Below are positions 22,587 to 32,002 of a stretch of 64,000 bases of DNA, piece by piece. The notes beneath the pieces are model-generated. The model was not told where the DNA came from and made no database searches. It saw only the letters and a list, made by a program, of their open reading frames with translations. The DNA comes from Pseudomonas sp. SORT22 (GTDB lineage Bacteria; Pseudomonadota; Gammaproteobacteria; Pseudomonadales; Pseudomonadaceae), in NCBI RefSeq assembly GCF_018417635.1, contig NZ_CP071007.1, positions 992,501 to 1,056,500 of the forward strand, read 5' to 3'. The stretch's first letter is position 1. Each line of letters begins with the position of its first letter. A program made the translations under genes and the position numbers.

Positions 22587-25151
22587 ATGCGAATAGACCG
22601 TTTGACCAGCAAGCTGCAATTAGCATTATCCGATTCCCAATCCCTGGCCGTGGGTATGGACCATCCGGCCATCGAGCCTGCGCACCTGGTGCAGGCCCTG
22701 ATCGATCAGCAGGGCGGTTCGATCAAGCCGTTGCTGATGCAGGTCGGCTTTGACGTCAACAGCCTGCGCAAGGCGTTGAGCAAAGAGCTCGACCAGCTGC
22801 CGAAAATCCAGAACCCGACCGGCGACGTCAACATGTCCCAGGACCTGGCGCGTCTGCTCAACCAGGCCGACCGCCTGGCCCAGCAGAAGGGCGACCAGTT
22901 CATCTCCAGCGAGCTTGTGCTGCTGGCGGCCATGGACGAGAACAGCAAGCTTGGCAAGTTGCTGCTCAGCCAGGGCGTGAGCAAAAAGGCCCTGGAGAAT
23001 GCCATCAGCAACCTGCGCGGCGGCGAGGCGGTCAATGACCCCAACGCCGAAGAGTCGCGCCAGGCCCTGGACAAATACACCGTCGACCTGACCAAGCGCG
23101 CCGAAGACGGCAAGCTTGACCCGGTGATCGGCCGTGACGATGAAATCCGCCGGACCATCCAGGTGCTGCAACGCCGGACCAAGAACAACCCGGTGCTGAT
23201 CGGTGAGCCTGGCGTCGGTAAGACCGCCATCGCCGAAGGCCTGGCCCAGCGCATCATTAATGGTGAAGTGCCGGACGGCCTTAAAGGCAAGCGCCTGCTG
23301 TCGCTGGACATGGGCGCGCTGATCGCCGGTGCCAAGTTTCGCGGTGAGTTCGAAGAGCGCCTCAAAGGCTTGCTCAACGAGCTGTCCAAGCAGGAAGGGC
23401 AGATCATCCTGTTCATCGACGAGCTGCACACGATGGTCGGCGCCGGTAAAGGCGAAGGCTCGATGGACGCCGGCAACATGCTCAAGCCGGCCCTGGCCCG
23501 TGGTGAACTGCACTGCGTCGGCGCCACTACGCTGAACGAGTACCGCCAGTACATTGAAAAAGACGCAGCGCTTGAGCGGCGTTTCCAGAAGGTGCTGGTA
23601 GAAGAGCCGAGCGAAGAAGACACCATCGCCATCCTGCGTGGCCTCAAAGAGCGTTACGAGGTGCACCACAAGGTGGCGATCACCGACGGCGCGATCATCG
23701 CCGCGGCCAAGCTCAGCCATCGCTACATCACTGACCGGCAGCTGCCGGACAAGGCCATCGACTTGATCGACGAAGCGGCCAGCCGCATCCGCATGGAGAT
23801 CGACTCCAAGCCGGAAGTGCTCGACCGCCTGGAGCGCCGCCTGATTCAACTGAAGGTTGAGTCCCAGGCGCTGAAGAAAGAGGACGACGAGGCCGCGCTC
23901 AAACGCCTGGAGAAACTCACCGAAGAGATCGCCCGGCTGGAGCGCGAGTACGCTGACCTGGAAGAGATCTGGACCTCGGAAAAAGCCGAAGTACAGGGCT
24001 CGGCGCAGATCCAGCAGAAAATCGAGCAATCGCGTCAGGAGCTCGAAGCGGCCCGGCGCAAGGGCGACCTCAGCCGCATGGCCGAGCTGCAGTACGGGGT
24101 GATCCCGGACCTGGAGCGCAGCCTGCAGATGGTCGACCAGCACGGCAAGGCGGAAAACCAGCTGCTGCGTAACAAGGTGACTGAAGAAGAGATCGCCGAA
24201 GTCGTGTCGAAGTGGACCGGCATCCCGGTGTCGAAGATGCTCGAAGGCGAGCGGGAAAAACTGCTGAAGATGGAAAGCCTGCTGCACGAGCGGGTGATCG
24301 GCCAGGAAGAAGCCGTGGTGGCCGTGTCCAACGCCGTGCGCCGCTCGCGTGCCGGCCTTTCGGACCCGAACCGCCCGAGCGGCTCGTTCCTGTTCCTCGG
24401 CCCGACCGGTGTCGGTAAAACCGAGCTGTGCAAGGCGCTGGCGGAGTTTCTCTTCGACACTGAAGAGGCCATGGTGCGCATCGACATGTCCGAGTTCATG
24501 GAGAAACACTCCGTGGCTCGCCTGATCGGTGCTCCACCAGGCTACGTAGGCTATGAAGAGGGCGGCTACCTGACCGAAGCCGTGCGGCGCAAACCTTATG
24601 CGGTGGTGCTGCTGGACGAGGTCGAGAAGGCCCACCCGGATGTGTTCAACGTGTTGCTGCAGGTGCTGGAAGACGGTCGCCTGACTGACAGCCACGGGCG
24701 GACGGTGGATTTCCGCAATACCGTGATCGTCATGACCTCCAACCTGGGCTCTTCGCAGATCCAGGAGCTGGTGGGTGATCGTGAAGCGCAGCGTGCGGCG
24801 GTGATGGATGCCGTGGGTTCGCACTTCCGGCCGGAGTTCATCAACCGGATCGACGAAGTGGTGGTGTTCGAACCGCTGGGTCGCGAGCAGATTGCTGGCA
24901 TCACCCAGATACAGCTCGGCCGCCTGCGCAGCCGTCTGGCCGAACGTGAGCTGAGCCTTGAGCTGAGCCCCGAGGCGCTGGATAAACTGATCGCCGTCGG
25001 TTACGACCCGGTCTATGGCGCACGGCCGCTGAAACGGGCGATCCAGCGCTGGATCGAGAACCCGTTGGCGCAGCTGATCCTGTCGGGCCAGTTCCTGCCA
25101 GGCAGCGCCATCACGGCGAAGGTCGAGGGCGAAGAGATCGTCTTCGCCTGA
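22587..25151 (+). CDS. clpB: ATP-dependent disaggregase ClpB
   Basis: 854 residues. N-terminal Clp repeat domain (1-150). Two AAA+ modules have Walker A GEPGVGKT near 205 and GPTGVGKT near 604. A coiled-coil middle domain lies between them (about 400-520, [20 protein letters not shown]). It rescues aggregated proteins with DnaK. A clear ribosome site (AAAGGAAGG) precedes the ATG. A heat-shock promoter lies upstream and a terminator downstream, so it is a single-gene unit. Confidence 0.98.
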   Translation: MRIDRLTSKLQLALSDSQSLAVGMDHPAIEPAHLVQALIDQQGGSIKPLLMQVGFDVNSLRKALSKELDQLPKIQNPTGDVNMSQDLARLLNQADRLAQQKGDQFISSELVLLAAMDENSKLGKLLLSQGVSKKALENAISNLRGGEAVNDPNAEESRQALDKYTVDLTKRAEDGKLDPVIGRDDEIRRTIQVLQRRTKNNPVLIGEPGVGKTAIAEGLAQRIINGEVPDGLKGKRLLSLDMGALIAGAKFRGEFEERLKGLLNELSKQEGQIILFIDELHTMVGAGKGEGSMDAGNMLKPALARGELHCVGATTLNEYRQYIEKDAALERRFQKVLVEEPSEEDTIAILRGLKERYEVHHKVAITDGAIIAAAKLSHRYITDRQLPDKAIDLIDEAASRIRMEIDSKPEVLDRLERRLIQLKVESQALKKEDDEAALKRLEKLTEEIARLEREYADLEEIWTSEKAEVQGSAQIQQKIEQSRQELEAARRKGDLSRMAELQYGVIPDLERSLQMVDQHGKAENQLLRNKVTEEEIAEVVSKWTGIPVSKMLEGEREKLLKMESLLHERVIGQEEAVVAVSNAVRRSRAGLSDPNRPSGSFLFLGPTGVGKTELCKALAEFLFDTEEAMVRIDMSEFMEKHSVARLIGAPPGYVGYEEGGYLTEAVRRKPYAVVLLDEVEKAHPDVFNVLLQVLEDGRLTDSHGRTVDFRNTVIVMTSNLGSSQIQELVGDREAQRAAVMDAVGSHFRPEFINRIDEVVVFEPLGREQIAGITQIQLGRLRSRLAERELSLELSPEALDKLIAVGYDPVYGARPLKRAIQRWIENPLAQLILSGQFLPGSAITAKVEGEEIVFA

Positions 25152-25170
25152 GTTTTCGGCGGGTTACGCT

Positions 25171-25200
25171 AAGGCCTCGAATTTCGAGGCCTTTTTTCTT
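25171..25200 (+). terminator. clpB terminator
   Basis: AAGGCCTCGAAATTTCGAGG-type hairpin (AAGGCCTCGA / TTCGAGGCCTT) followed by TTTTTCTT, about 20 bases after the clpB stop. Confidence 0.92.
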
Positions 25201-25319
25201 TGCATTTTTTCTCGAGTGCTTGTAAAGTGCGCCCCGCTGTATGTCGCCCCGCAGCTTCCCGGCAAAATTGGGAATCTGAAAAAAAGTTGCAAATCAGTAA
25301 GTTGAATGCAAATTAGGGG

Positions 25320-25347
25320 TTGACAAGGGTTTTGAAGGTTGTAGAAT
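25320..25347 (+). promoter_or_regulatory. Putative sigma-70 promoter of the tRNA cluster
   Basis: TTGACA (25320-25325), a 16-base spacer and TAGAAT (25342-25347), followed at once by GCGCGCC, a GC-rich discriminator typical of stable RNA promoters. The surrounding 25201-25454 holds no gene; the leader of about 100 bases runs to tRNA-Asn. Confidence 0.75.
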
Positions 25348-25454
25348 AGCGCGCCTCAGAGGCATGAACGCAGCGATGCACAAGGTCGAAGAGTTCGAAG
25401 CGGTAGTGATACAGCACTCGAAATTGCAGCACTGTTGTAATTGAAATTGATAGT

Positions 25455-25530
25455 TCCGCGATAGCTCAGTCGGTAGAGCAAATGACTGTTAATCATTGGG
25501 TCCCAGGTTCGAGTCCTGGTCGCGGAGCCA
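25455..25530 (+). tRNA. tRNA-Asn (GTT)
   Basis: A 76-base cloverleaf from TCCGCGATAGCTC to GCGGAGCCA. The anticodon loop CTGTTAA gives GTT, and CCA is encoded. First of a cluster of four tRNA genes. Confidence 0.97.
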
Positions 25531-25540
25531 AATTTCAAGC

Positions 25541-25617
25541 CGGGGTATAGCGCAGTCCGGTAGCGCGCCTGCTTTGGGAGCAGGATGTCAGGAGTTCGAA
25601 TCCCCTTACCCCGACCA
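25541..25617 (+). tRNA. tRNA-Pro (TGG), copy 1
   Basis: 77 bases from CGGGGTATAGCGCAG to CCCCGACCA. The anticodon loop TTTGGGA gives TGG. Sequence appears identical to the copy at 25799-25875. Confidence 0.97.
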
Positions 25618-25622
25618 TCTTA

Positions 25623-25698
25623 GGGTCGTTAGCTCAGTTGGTAGAGCAGTTGGCTTTTAACCAATTGGTCGTAGGTTCGAATCCTACACGACCCACCA
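25623..25698 (+). tRNA. tRNA-Lys (TTT)
   Basis: 76 bases from GGGTCGTTAGCTCAG to ACGACCCACCA. The anticodon loop CTTTTAA gives TTT. It is followed after about 65 bases by a terminator-like hairpin. Confidence 0.97.
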
Positions 25699-25762
25699 TT
25701 TTTGAATCCGGTACGCTGGGTTCAAATCTTAAAAGGTTGGTTTGCCATTAGCAGCCAGCCAT

Positions 25763-25796
25763 AAAAAAAGGCACCTTAATCGGAGCCTTTTTTTTT
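25763..25796 (+). terminator. tRNA cluster terminator
   Basis: AAAAAAAGGCACC / GGAGCCTTTTTTTTT hairpin ending in a long T run. It separates the Asn-Pro-Lys group from the second tRNA-Pro, whose first base is only three bases further on. Confidence 0.75.
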
Positions 25797-25798
25797 AC

Positions 25799-25875
25799 CG
25801 GGGTATAGCGCAGTCCGGTAGCGCGCCTGCTTTGGGAGCAGGATGTCAGGAGTTCGAATCCCCTTACCCCGACCA
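25799..25875 (+). tRNA. tRNA-Pro (TGG), copy 2
   Basis: A second copy of the 77-base tRNA-Pro(TGG). It follows a T-rich terminator directly and is itself followed by another terminator (25889-25917). Identity with copy 1 extends a few bases past CCA (ATCTT). No promoter is evident between the terminator and the tRNA, so expression depends on read-through. Confidence 0.95.
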
Positions 25876-25888
25876 TCTTCAGAAAGAA

Positions 25889-25917
25889 GGGCACCTTGCA
25901 AAAGGTGCCCTTTTTTC
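25889..25917 (+). terminator. Terminator after second tRNA-Pro
   Basis: GGGCACCTT / AAGGTGCCC hairpin around GCAA, followed by TTTTTT. Strong intrinsic terminator about 14 bases after the tRNA. Confidence 0.92.
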
Positions 25918-25971
25918 GTTTCTGCGCCCTGGCTGATACTATCCGGCTATTTCCTGCAAAGGAGTTGCGCC

Positions 25972-26502
25972 GTGCCCCTGAAAACCTCCGTGTACATCGC
26001 CACCAGCCTCGATGGCTTCATCGCCCGTGAGAGCGGTGAGCTGGACTGGCTGATGGTTGCCACCAGCTCCAGTGACGATCACGGCTATGCGGCGTACATG
26101 GCCACCATCGACACCCTGGTCATGGGCCGCAACACCTTCGAGAAGGTCCTGACCTTTGGCGAGTGGCCGTATCCGCACAAGCGTGTGGTGGTGCTGAGCA
26201 GCACCTTGCAGCAGGCCGATATGCAGCATGGCGTTGAAGTGCACCCGGGGCCGGTCGCCGACCTGGTCGAGCACTTGAATGAAACAGGCGCCAAGGGCCT
26301 GTACCTCGATGGCGGGCAGGTGATTCAGAGCTTCTTGCGCGAAGGCCGGCTGGATGAACTGACCATCACCCGCATACCGGTGTTGCTGGGCAGCGGCATC
26401 CCGCTGTTTGGGGCCCTGGCGAAGGACGTGACGCTGCAGCATATGCGCAGCACCACCTTTGAAAGCGGCTTTGTGCAGAGTACTTATCGGGTACTGAAAT
26501 AA
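25972..26502 (+). CDS. Dihydrofolate reductase family protein (RibD C-terminal-like)
   Basis: 176 residues. KTSVYIATSLDGFIAR is the usual start of this superfamily (DHFR-like fold, RibD C-terminal domain), with TLVMGRNTFEKVL, LYLDGGQVIQSFL and LLGSGIPLFG as further family motifs. Probably an NADPH-dependent reductase; substrate unknown, and it is not the housekeeping FolA. The GTG at 25972 is chosen because AAGGAG lies 8 bases upstream; a longer frame would run back into the tRNA. Confidence 0.88.
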   Translation: MPLKTSVYIATSLDGFIARESGELDWLMVATSSSDDHGYAAYMATIDTLVMGRNTFEKVLTFGEWPYPHKRVVVLSSTLQQADMQHGVEVHPGPVADLVEHLNETGAKGLYLDGGQVIQSFLREGRLDELTITRIPVLLGSGIPLFGALAKDVTLQHMRSTTFESGFVQSTYRVLK

Positions 26503-26515
26503 ACAATGCCGACGC

Positions 26516-26613
26516 CATCGCGGGTCAAGTCGGGTCGCCGCACCGCCGCTCCCACAGAAACACCGCCATACCTGTGGGAGCGGCGGTGCGACGCCTCGAC
26601 TTGACCCGCGATG
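26516..26613. repeat. Long REP-type inverted repeat
   Basis: Arms of about 42 bases: CATCGCGGGTCAAGTCG ... GCTCCCACAG facing CTGTGGGAGC ... CGACTTGACCCGCGATG, with a loop of about 14 bases. The right arm shares about 30 bases with the REP at 3974-4062. It lies between convergent genes and could also act as a terminator. Confidence 0.85.
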
Positions 26614-26636
26614 AGGCCCTCAAAGCCAATACAAAA

Positions 26637-27932
26637 TCAGTGCAGCTTCAACCGCGGCTCAGTCCCGCGACCAATCCGGCTGCCGAGCATCAGCATCAGC
26701 GTACGGAAAGTCCCATACAGCGCCATCTGGTGCATGCGATACAGCGACACATAAAACATCCGCGCCAACCAGCCCTCGAGCATCACGCTACCGGTCAGGT
26801 TGCCCATCAGGTTACCCACCGCCGAGAAGCGCGACAGCGACACCAGCGAGCCGTAATCCCGGTACGCATAAGTCGGTAACGGCTTGCCTTCCAGGCGCGC
26901 CTTGAGCCCCTTGGCCAGCAACGACGCCTGCTGATGCGCAGCCTGTGCCCGTGGCGGCACGTTACGGTCGCTACCCGGTTGCGGGCAGGCAGCACAGTCG
27001 CCAAAGGCGAAAATGTTGTCGTCCAGAGTAGTCTGCAGGGTAGGGCGCACCACTAGTTGGTTGATCCGGTTGGTTTCCAGGCCGTCGATGTCTTTGAGGA
27101 ACCCCGGCGCCCGAATACCCGCCGCCCACACCTTGAGGCTGGCCTGAATCACCTCGCCATTGCTGGTGCGCAGCTCATCGGCCGTCACTTCGCTGACCGC
27201 CGCGTTGGTCATCACTGTCACCCCGAGTTTTTCCAGGGTCTTGTGCACCGGCACGCTGATGCGCTCCGGCAGTGCTGGCAGCACCCGCGGGCCGGCTTCG
27301 ATCAGGGTGATGTGCATGTCTTTTGGCTGGATACGATCCAGGCCATAAGCCGCCAGTTCGTGGGCCGCGTGATGCAGCTCGGCGGCAAGCTCGACACCGG
27401 TAGCGCCGGCACCAACGATGGCCACGCTGATTTTTTCATGGGCCTGATCGCCCGCGTGGGCGCGCAGGTAATGGTTGAGCAGTTGCTGGTGGAAACGCTC
27501 GGCCTGCTTGCGGGTGTCGAGGAACAGGCAATGCTGCGCCGCGCCCAGGGTGCCGAAGTCGTTGGTGTTGCTGCCCACCGCGATCACCAGGGTGTCGTAG
27601 CCCAGGGTGCGCGCAGGCAGCAGCTCGCGACCGTCCTCATCGAGGGTCGCGGCCAGCTGGATCTGCTTGGTTTCGCGGTCCAGGCCGCTCATGCGCCCGA
27701 GCTGGAACTGGAAGTGATTCCACTTGGCCTGGGCCACGTAGTTCAGTTCGTCTTCGGAAGAGTTGAGCGAGCCGGCCGCCACTTCGTGCAGCAGCGGCTT
27801 CCAGATGTGCGTCAGGTTGGCGTCGACCAGGGTGATGCTGGCGCTACCCTTTTTGCCCAGGGTCTTACCCAGGCGGGTCGCCAGTTCCAGGCCGCCGGCG
27901 CCGCCGCCGACAATCACTATACGGTGAGTCAT
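26637..27932 (-). CDS. ndh: Type II NADH dehydrogenase (NAD(P)/FAD-dependent oxidoreductase)
   Basis: 431 residues. Two dinucleotide-binding motifs: IVIVGGGAGGLELATRLG at the N-terminus (FAD) and VAIVGAGATGVELAAEL near 175 (NADH). KVWAAGIRAP and FAFGDCAA are family signatures. The C-terminal amphipathic/hydrophobic part (YVSLYRMHQMALYGTFRTLMLML) is used for membrane attachment. It passes electrons from NADH to ubiquinone without proton pumping. Single gene, convergent with the DHFR-like gene across a REP. Confidence 0.93.
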   Translation of the reverse strand: MTHRIVIVGGGAGGLELATRLGKTLGKKGSASITLVDANLTHIWKPLLHEVAAGSLNSSEDELNYVAQAKWNHFQFQLGRMSGLDRETKQIQLAATLDEDGRELLPARTLGYDTLVIAVGSNTNDFGTLGAAQHCLFLDTRKQAERFHQQLLNHYLRAHAGDQAHEKISVAIVGAGATGVELAAELHHAAHELAAYGLDRIQPKDMHITLIEAGPRVLPALPERISVPVHKTLEKLGVTVMTNAAVSEVTADELRTSNGEVIQASLKVWAAGIRAPGFLKDIDGLETNRINQLVVRPTLQTTLDDNIFAFGDCAACPQPGSDRNVPPRAQAAHQQASLLAKGLKARLEGKPLPTYAYRDYGSLVSLSRFSAVGNLMGNLTGSVMLEGWLARMFYVSLYRMHQMALYGTFRTLMLMLGSRIGRGTEPRLKLH

Positions 27933-28016
27933 GGAGATATCTCATAAGGTTTACGGAATTCGGGTCTTGAGTGGTAGGCCGCACGGGGCGGGCGTTGTGG
28001 GCGAGCGCAAGGCAGC

Positions 28017-28190
28017 TCATAGCACCAGTTGACTCAAGAGGCGGCTCAACAAGCCGAGCGCAACCGTTACGGCCACCACCAGCACAAGGAGCAGCCAGGG
28101 CCGGAAAGGCTTGCGCTCGACTTGGTGCTGAGGGGCTTGCAGGTATTCATCGACACGACGCTGGTCATCGGGATTCAGGCGGCTGGTCAT
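28017..28190 (-). CDS. DUF3094-family small membrane protein
   Basis: 57 residues: MTSRLNPDDQRRVDEYL, a short soluble helix, then one transmembrane helix (PWLLLVLVVAVTVALGLLS). Matches the small DUF3094 proteins that accompany ndh-type loci in Pseudomonas. It starts at 28190 and stops at 28017. Function unknown; only one transmembrane helix is visible. Confidence 0.78.
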   Translation of the reverse strand: MTSRLNPDDQRRVDEYLQAPQHQVERKPFRPWLLLVLVVAVTVALGLLSRLLSQLVL

Positions 28191-28358
28191 GAGGGCCTCG
28201 TCAGATAGACGCTTGTGACTGTGGGAAAGCTACAGTGTTCACTGTAGTAGCTCGAAGGTCGCCCATCTTTCAGTCACTTGGCTGTCTTTATAACGAATGA
28301 TTGCGCTTTGTATCACCGGCGCAGAATTTATGCCATCGGGCTTTGGCAGGGGGCCAGC

Positions 28359-28988
28359 TCAGAGGCTGATTCCGACATCAAAAACGATGCTGCGCCCCAG
28401 ATTGCCACGCAAGAAATCCGGCGCATCGGGGTGGGCAAACAACACCCGGGCGAAGGTCGGGCCCACCAGCGACAACGAGCGCCAGCCCTGGCGCAGGTAT
28501 TCGGTGGGTGGCGGGAAGTGGCTATTGAGGTCGAGCACTTCGCGCTTGAGGCTGGCGAAGGCAATGATGTCCAGCTCGCTCAGGTCGAGGCCGCGTTCCT
28601 GATAGTTGTGCGATTTTTTCCGCAAGGTCGGTGCCAGGCGCTGCAGCAGTTCCTGGGCGCTGATCCGCCGTGGCCGGGCCTCGCGGCGCACCAGCTGGCT
28701 CAACGAAAAGGCACTGCGCCGGCGCTGCAGCTCTTCGCGCCACTCGTCGTTCAGGCGGCGGCCCTCATCGAGGACAAAAAACACCTCGAAGGCGGCATCG
28801 CGAAACAGCACGTCAGGCGGCTCTTGCCCGGCGGCGGCAAAATCTTCGCTGCGGTAAGGAATATTCAGGCCTTGCAGCAGGCGCTGGCAGACCCAACGCT
28901 CACGTTCCCATTTACGGGCATTGGATAGAAACGCATTGGCTTGTTCGGCCTGAATGGTGAGCAGGCGCAAGTAGTCTGAGTCGTCCAT
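28359..28988 (-). CDS. DUF1780-family protein (putative endonuclease)
   Basis: 209 residues from MDDSDYLRLLTIQAEQANAFLSNARKWERERWVCQRLL. Acidic and basic clusters and the DVLFRDAAFEVFFVLDEGRR segment fit the DUF1780 family, which Pfam describes as putative endonucleases; the D and E of that segment could belong to a nuclease core. The start at 28988 is preferred over 29075 because the family begins at MDDSD. Divergent from the next gene. Function not established. Confidence 0.75.
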   Translation of the reverse strand: MDDSDYLRLLTIQAEQANAFLSNARKWERERWVCQRLLQGLNIPYRSEDFAAAGQEPPDVLFRDAAFEVFFVLDEGRRLNDEWREELQRRRSAFSLSQLVRREARPRRISAQELLQRLAPTLRKKSHNYQERGLDLSELDIIAFASLKREVLDLNSHFPPPTEYLRQGWRSLSLVGPTFARVLFAHPDAPDFLRGNLGRSIVFDVGISL

Positions 28989-29109
28989 GGGCACAAGCTT
29001 AGCGTTCAATTGAGCTTTGCAGGAAATGTCTGCAAGCCATTGCTGCAACGCCGGGCCAGCGCCTAGACTGCGCACCCGTTGTGGGCTCAGTGAATATCAG
29101 GGAAGAAAC

Positions 29110-29571
29110 ATGAGCGTAGTGAAGATGGGCGGCATATTCGGTTCCGGCACGGTGGTTTGTGCCCTGGTGGTGTACGGCGTGGGCTTTTTGTTCTGGACGC
29201 CTACCGTGCCTTACGACACCCCGGATGGCCGCTATGTAGTGCTCAAGGAGGGCGATTCAGCGCCCTACAGCGTCAAGCTCATCGACCATCGCGGCGCAGA
29301 AGACGAAATCGTGCGCAGCTACGCCGAGTTCAACCCCAAGGTGCTCAGCGTCATGCCCGGCGATTACCGCTTGCGCCTGACCCTGAACGAGTTCGCTTGC
29401 TACGGCGCCTGGGCCGATGTGCAGGTGTCGGCGACCACCGTCAGCGTGGTCGAGCTGCAGCGCAACCCGAGTTGCCAGCCAGCAGACTGGCTGGTTGAAG
29501 GCGCGGTGTTCCGCCTGTTCGAGGCACCCAAAGCACCGGCGGAGGCTGATCAAGCCAGCCCCGAGGTGTAG
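29110..29571 (+). CDS. Membrane-anchored protein of unknown function
   Basis: 153 residues. An N-terminal hydrophobic helix (about 8-29, GIFGSGTVVCALVVYGVGFLFW) is followed by a periplasmic-type domain rich in beta strands. Two cysteines (ACYGAW, PSCQPA) could form a disulfide. GAAG-type ribosome site (GGGAAGAAAC) just upstream of the ATG at 29110. I do not recognise the family. It is 45 bases ahead of the CbiM-like gene and may be co-transcribed with it. Confidence 0.7.
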   Translation: MSVVKMGGIFGSGTVVCALVVYGVGFLFWTPTVPYDTPDGRYVVLKEGDSAPYSVKLIDHRGAEDEIVRSYAEFNPKVLSVMPGDYRLRLTLNEFACYGAWADVQVSATTVSVVELQRNPSCQPADWLVEGAVFRLFEAPKAPAEADQASPEV

Positions 29572-29616
29572 ACTGCCCCCAGGTCTATTGCCTCACTCGC
29601 ACAAGGGTTATTTGCC

Positions 29617-30306
29617 GTGATCAGTGCCGCCGTACTTTCCAGCCAGACCCTGACCATCGCCTGGGTCGCCTATGTGCCCGTGCTGATCTGGGCGGTGGCG
29701 CGTACCCGCTGGCTGGAACTGTTCGCCGACAGCCGGCGCCAGCATTTGCTGTTTGGTACGGTGTTCGCCTTGTTTGCCCTGTGGCTGGTACGCCGCGACT
29801 TCGACACCGGGGTGTCGTATCACTTTATCGGCATGACCGCCGTCACCCTGCTGCTGGACTGGCCGCTGGCGATTGTCGGTGGCTTGCTGGCGCAGCTCGG
29901 CCTGCTGGCGCTGGGGCGTCAGGACCTGGCGGCGATGGGGGTCAATGGCCTGCTGCTGATCGGCCTGCCGGTGCTGGTCACCGAGGTGTGCGCGATCCTG
30001 GTGGAGCGAGCCCAGCCGCGCAACCTGTTCGTCTATATCTTCTGTTCAGGCTTTTTTGCCGCGGCGCTGTCGGCACTCTTGTGCCTGCTCGGTGGGCTGG
30101 GGTTGCTGTGGATGGACGGGCGGTTCGTCATGCCGGAGTGGATCGAGGACTTTATCGGCTACCTGTGGCTGATCATCTTCCCCGAAGCCTTCATCAACGG
30201 CATGGTGGTCAGCGCCCTGGTGGTGTTCTGCCCGGAGTGGCTGGAGACCTTCAACCGGACCCGCTACCTGCAGGCCCCGTGGAAGGATGACGACCCCGAG
30301 CGCTGA
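29617..30306 (+). CDS. Energy-coupling factor ABC transporter permease (CbiM-like)
   Basis: 229 residues with six or seven hydrophobic helices. Conserved polar positions lie in TGVSYHFIGMTAVTLLLDWPLAI, GVNGLLLIGLPVLV and FPEAFINGMVVSALVVF, as in CbiM/NikM-type S components of cobalt or nickel transporters. No ATPase or T component gene is adjacent, so its partners are elsewhere or it works alone. The start is a GTG at 29617. Convergent with yacG five bases away. Confidence 0.75.
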   Translation: MISAAVLSSQTLTIAWVAYVPVLIWAVARTRWLELFADSRRQHLLFGTVFALFALWLVRRDFDTGVSYHFIGMTAVTLLLDWPLAIVGGLLAQLGLLALGRQDLAAMGVNGLLLIGLPVLVTEVCAILVERAQPRNLFVYIFCSGFFAAALSALLCLLGGLGLLWMDGRFVMPEWIEDFIGYLWLIIFPEAFINGMVVSALVVFCPEWLETFNRTRYLQAPWKDDDPER

Positions 30307-30310
30307 GGCC

Positions 30311-30511
30311 TCAGTGACGCGGGTCGAGCTCGCCGGAGAACAGCTCGTCTTCGGCATCCGGAGCAACCGGAATCTTGTGCTCTTCCGAGGCCCAGGCACC
30401 CAGGTCGATCAGCTTGCAGCGGTCGGAACAGAACGGCCTAAACGCGCTGGCCGCGCTCCATTCCACAGGGGCGCCACAGGTCGGGCAATCTACGGTCGTT
30501 GGTTGGCTCAT
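30311..30511 (-). CDS. yacG: DNA gyrase inhibitor YacG
   Basis: 66 residues. Four-cysteine zinc finger CPTC (9-12) and CSDRC (28-32), followed by an acidic tail ([13 protein letters not shown]). YacG binds GyrB and blocks DNA binding by gyrase. It overlaps coaE by 4 bases, the conserved coaE-yacG arrangement. Confidence 0.96.
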   Translation of the reverse strand: MSQPTTVDCPTCGAPVEWSAASAFRPFCSDRCKLIDLGAWASEEHKIPVAPDAEDELFSGELDPRH

Positions 30512-31131
30512 GCTTGGCCTCCTCGCAAAGTCAGGTAAAAGTGGTGCAGGCGGTCGACCTCCGAATGCAGCCAGGCCAGGTCACGGTCGTTAACGATCAC
30601 GTCGTGGGCGTGGCTAAGGCGTTGTTCACGGCTGGCCTGGGCCTTGAGGATGGCCTGCACCTGCTCAGTGCTGGTCTGGTCGCGCAGCAGGGTGCGTTGC
30701 ACCTGCAGTGCCTGCGGCGCATCGATCACCAGTAGGCGGTCGGTGCGTTTGTACTGGCCAGACTCGACCATCAACGGCGAAACAAACACCGCATAGGGCG
30801 ACTCGGCCTTGGCCAGGTAGCTGAAGATCTCCTGGCCGATCAAGGGATGCAGCAGCGCTTCGAGCCACAGCCGTTGCTGCGGGTCGGCGAAGATCAGCTC
30901 GCGCAGGGCCGCGCGGTTGAGCTGGCCGTCTTCGAGCAGCACCCCCGGGCCGAAACGCTCGACGATACTCGCCAGCGCCGGGCGGCCCGGCTCGACCACC
31001 CAGCGCGCGGCCTGGTCGGCGTCGACCAGGTGCACACCCAGCTCGACAAAGCGCTGCGCGGCGGCGCTCTTGCCACTGCCGATGCCGCCGGTAAGGCCGA
31101 GAATCCAGGGGGTGAAAGCAGCGGTGGTCAT
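30508..31131 (-). CDS. coaE: Dephospho-CoA kinase
   Basis: 207 residues. P-loop [14 protein letters not shown] at the N-terminus, the DADQAAR motif and a lid with arginines ([18 protein letters not shown]). Adds the 3' phosphate in the last step of coenzyme A synthesis. The start at 31131 overlaps the pilD stop by one base; the end overlaps yacG by 4. Third gene of pilC-pilD-coaE-yacG. Confidence 0.97.
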   Translation of the reverse strand: MTTAAFTPWILGLTGGIGSGKSAAAQRFVELGVHLVDADQAARWVVEPGRPALASIVERFGPGVLLEDGQLNRAALRELIFADPQQRLWLEALLHPLIGQEIFSYLAKAESPYAVFVSPLMVESGQYKRTDRLLVIDAPQALQVQRTLLRDQTSTEQVQAILKAQASREQRLSHAHDVIVNDRDLAWLHSEVDRLHHFYLTLRGGQA

Positions 31132-32000
31132 CAGAATCCGGAATATTTCAGATAGGAAGTGGTTATTTGACCACCCCAGAGCAGCGCGATCCAGCCCGCA
31201 ATGGCCAGATAGGGACCAAAGGGGATCGGCGTGCTCGCCTGCTTGCGCTGCAGGCGCAGCATAATCAGGCCGATCACCGCCCCCAGCAGCGACGACAACA
31301 GCAAGGTCAGCGGCAAAATCTGCCAGCCGCCCCAGGCGCCGAGCATGGCCAGCAACTTGAAATCGCCATAGCCCATGCCCTCTTTGCCGGTGACCAGCTT
31401 GAACACCCAGAACACCGACCACAGGCTCAGGTAACCGGCCACCGTGCCCCACAAGGCATCCTCCAGCGGGACGAACAGTTCAAAGGCATTGGCGATCAGC
31501 CCCAACCACAACAACGGCAGCACCAGGGCATCGGGCAACAGATGGTGCTCGATATCGATCAAGCTCATGGCCAGCAGGCCCCAACTCAGCACCATCAGCG
31601 CCAGGGCCGCGACGGTAAAACCCAGATGCCAGGCGGCAAACAGCGTCAGCGCCCCGCAGGCAAGCTCCACCAGCGGATAGCGCGGGCTGATGCGCGCCTG
31701 GCAAGCGGAACAGCGCCCGCGCAAGGCCAGGTAACTCACCACCGGTATGTTTTCCCACGGGCGAATGCGGTGGGCGCAATGCGGGCATTGCGAGGGCGGT
31801 AAAAACAGGTCGAAGCGCGGCGCTTGTGCCTCGCTGGGCAACGCCAGTACCTCACGGGCTTCGGCCTGCCATTGGCGTTCGAGCATGATCGGCAGGCGAT
31901 GCACCAGCACATTGAGAAAACTGCCGACAATCAGCCCGAGCAACAGGGCGAAGCTCAGGTACATCAGTGGCTGGCTGGCCAGGGTGTTCAACAGGTTCAT
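31131..32000 (-). CDS. pilD: Prepilin peptidase / N-methyltransferase
   Basis: 289 residues, polytopic. Cytoplasmic zinc motif CPHC ... CSAC (about 73-99) and the two catalytic aspartates in [11 protein letters not shown] and [15 protein letters not shown]. It removes the leader and methylates residue +1 of type IV prepilins and type II pseudopilins, so it serves pilA, the minor pilins at 15661-18060 and possibly secretion systems elsewhere. Two bases after pilC. Confidence 0.97.
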   Translation of the reverse strand: MNLLNTLASQPLMYLSFALLLGLIVGSFLNVLVHRLPIMLERQWQAEAREVLALPSEAQAPRFDLFLPPSQCPHCAHRIRPWENIPVVSYLALRGRCSACQARISPRYPLVELACGALTLFAAWHLGFTVAALALMVLSWGLLAMSLIDIEHHLLPDALVLPLLWLGLIANAFELFVPLEDALWGTVAGYLSLWSVFWVFKLVTGKEGMGYGDFKLLAMLGAWGGWQILPLTLLLSSLLGAVIGLIMLRLQRKQASTPIPFGPYLAIAGWIALLWGGQITTSYLKYSGF

Positions 32001-32002
32001 GG

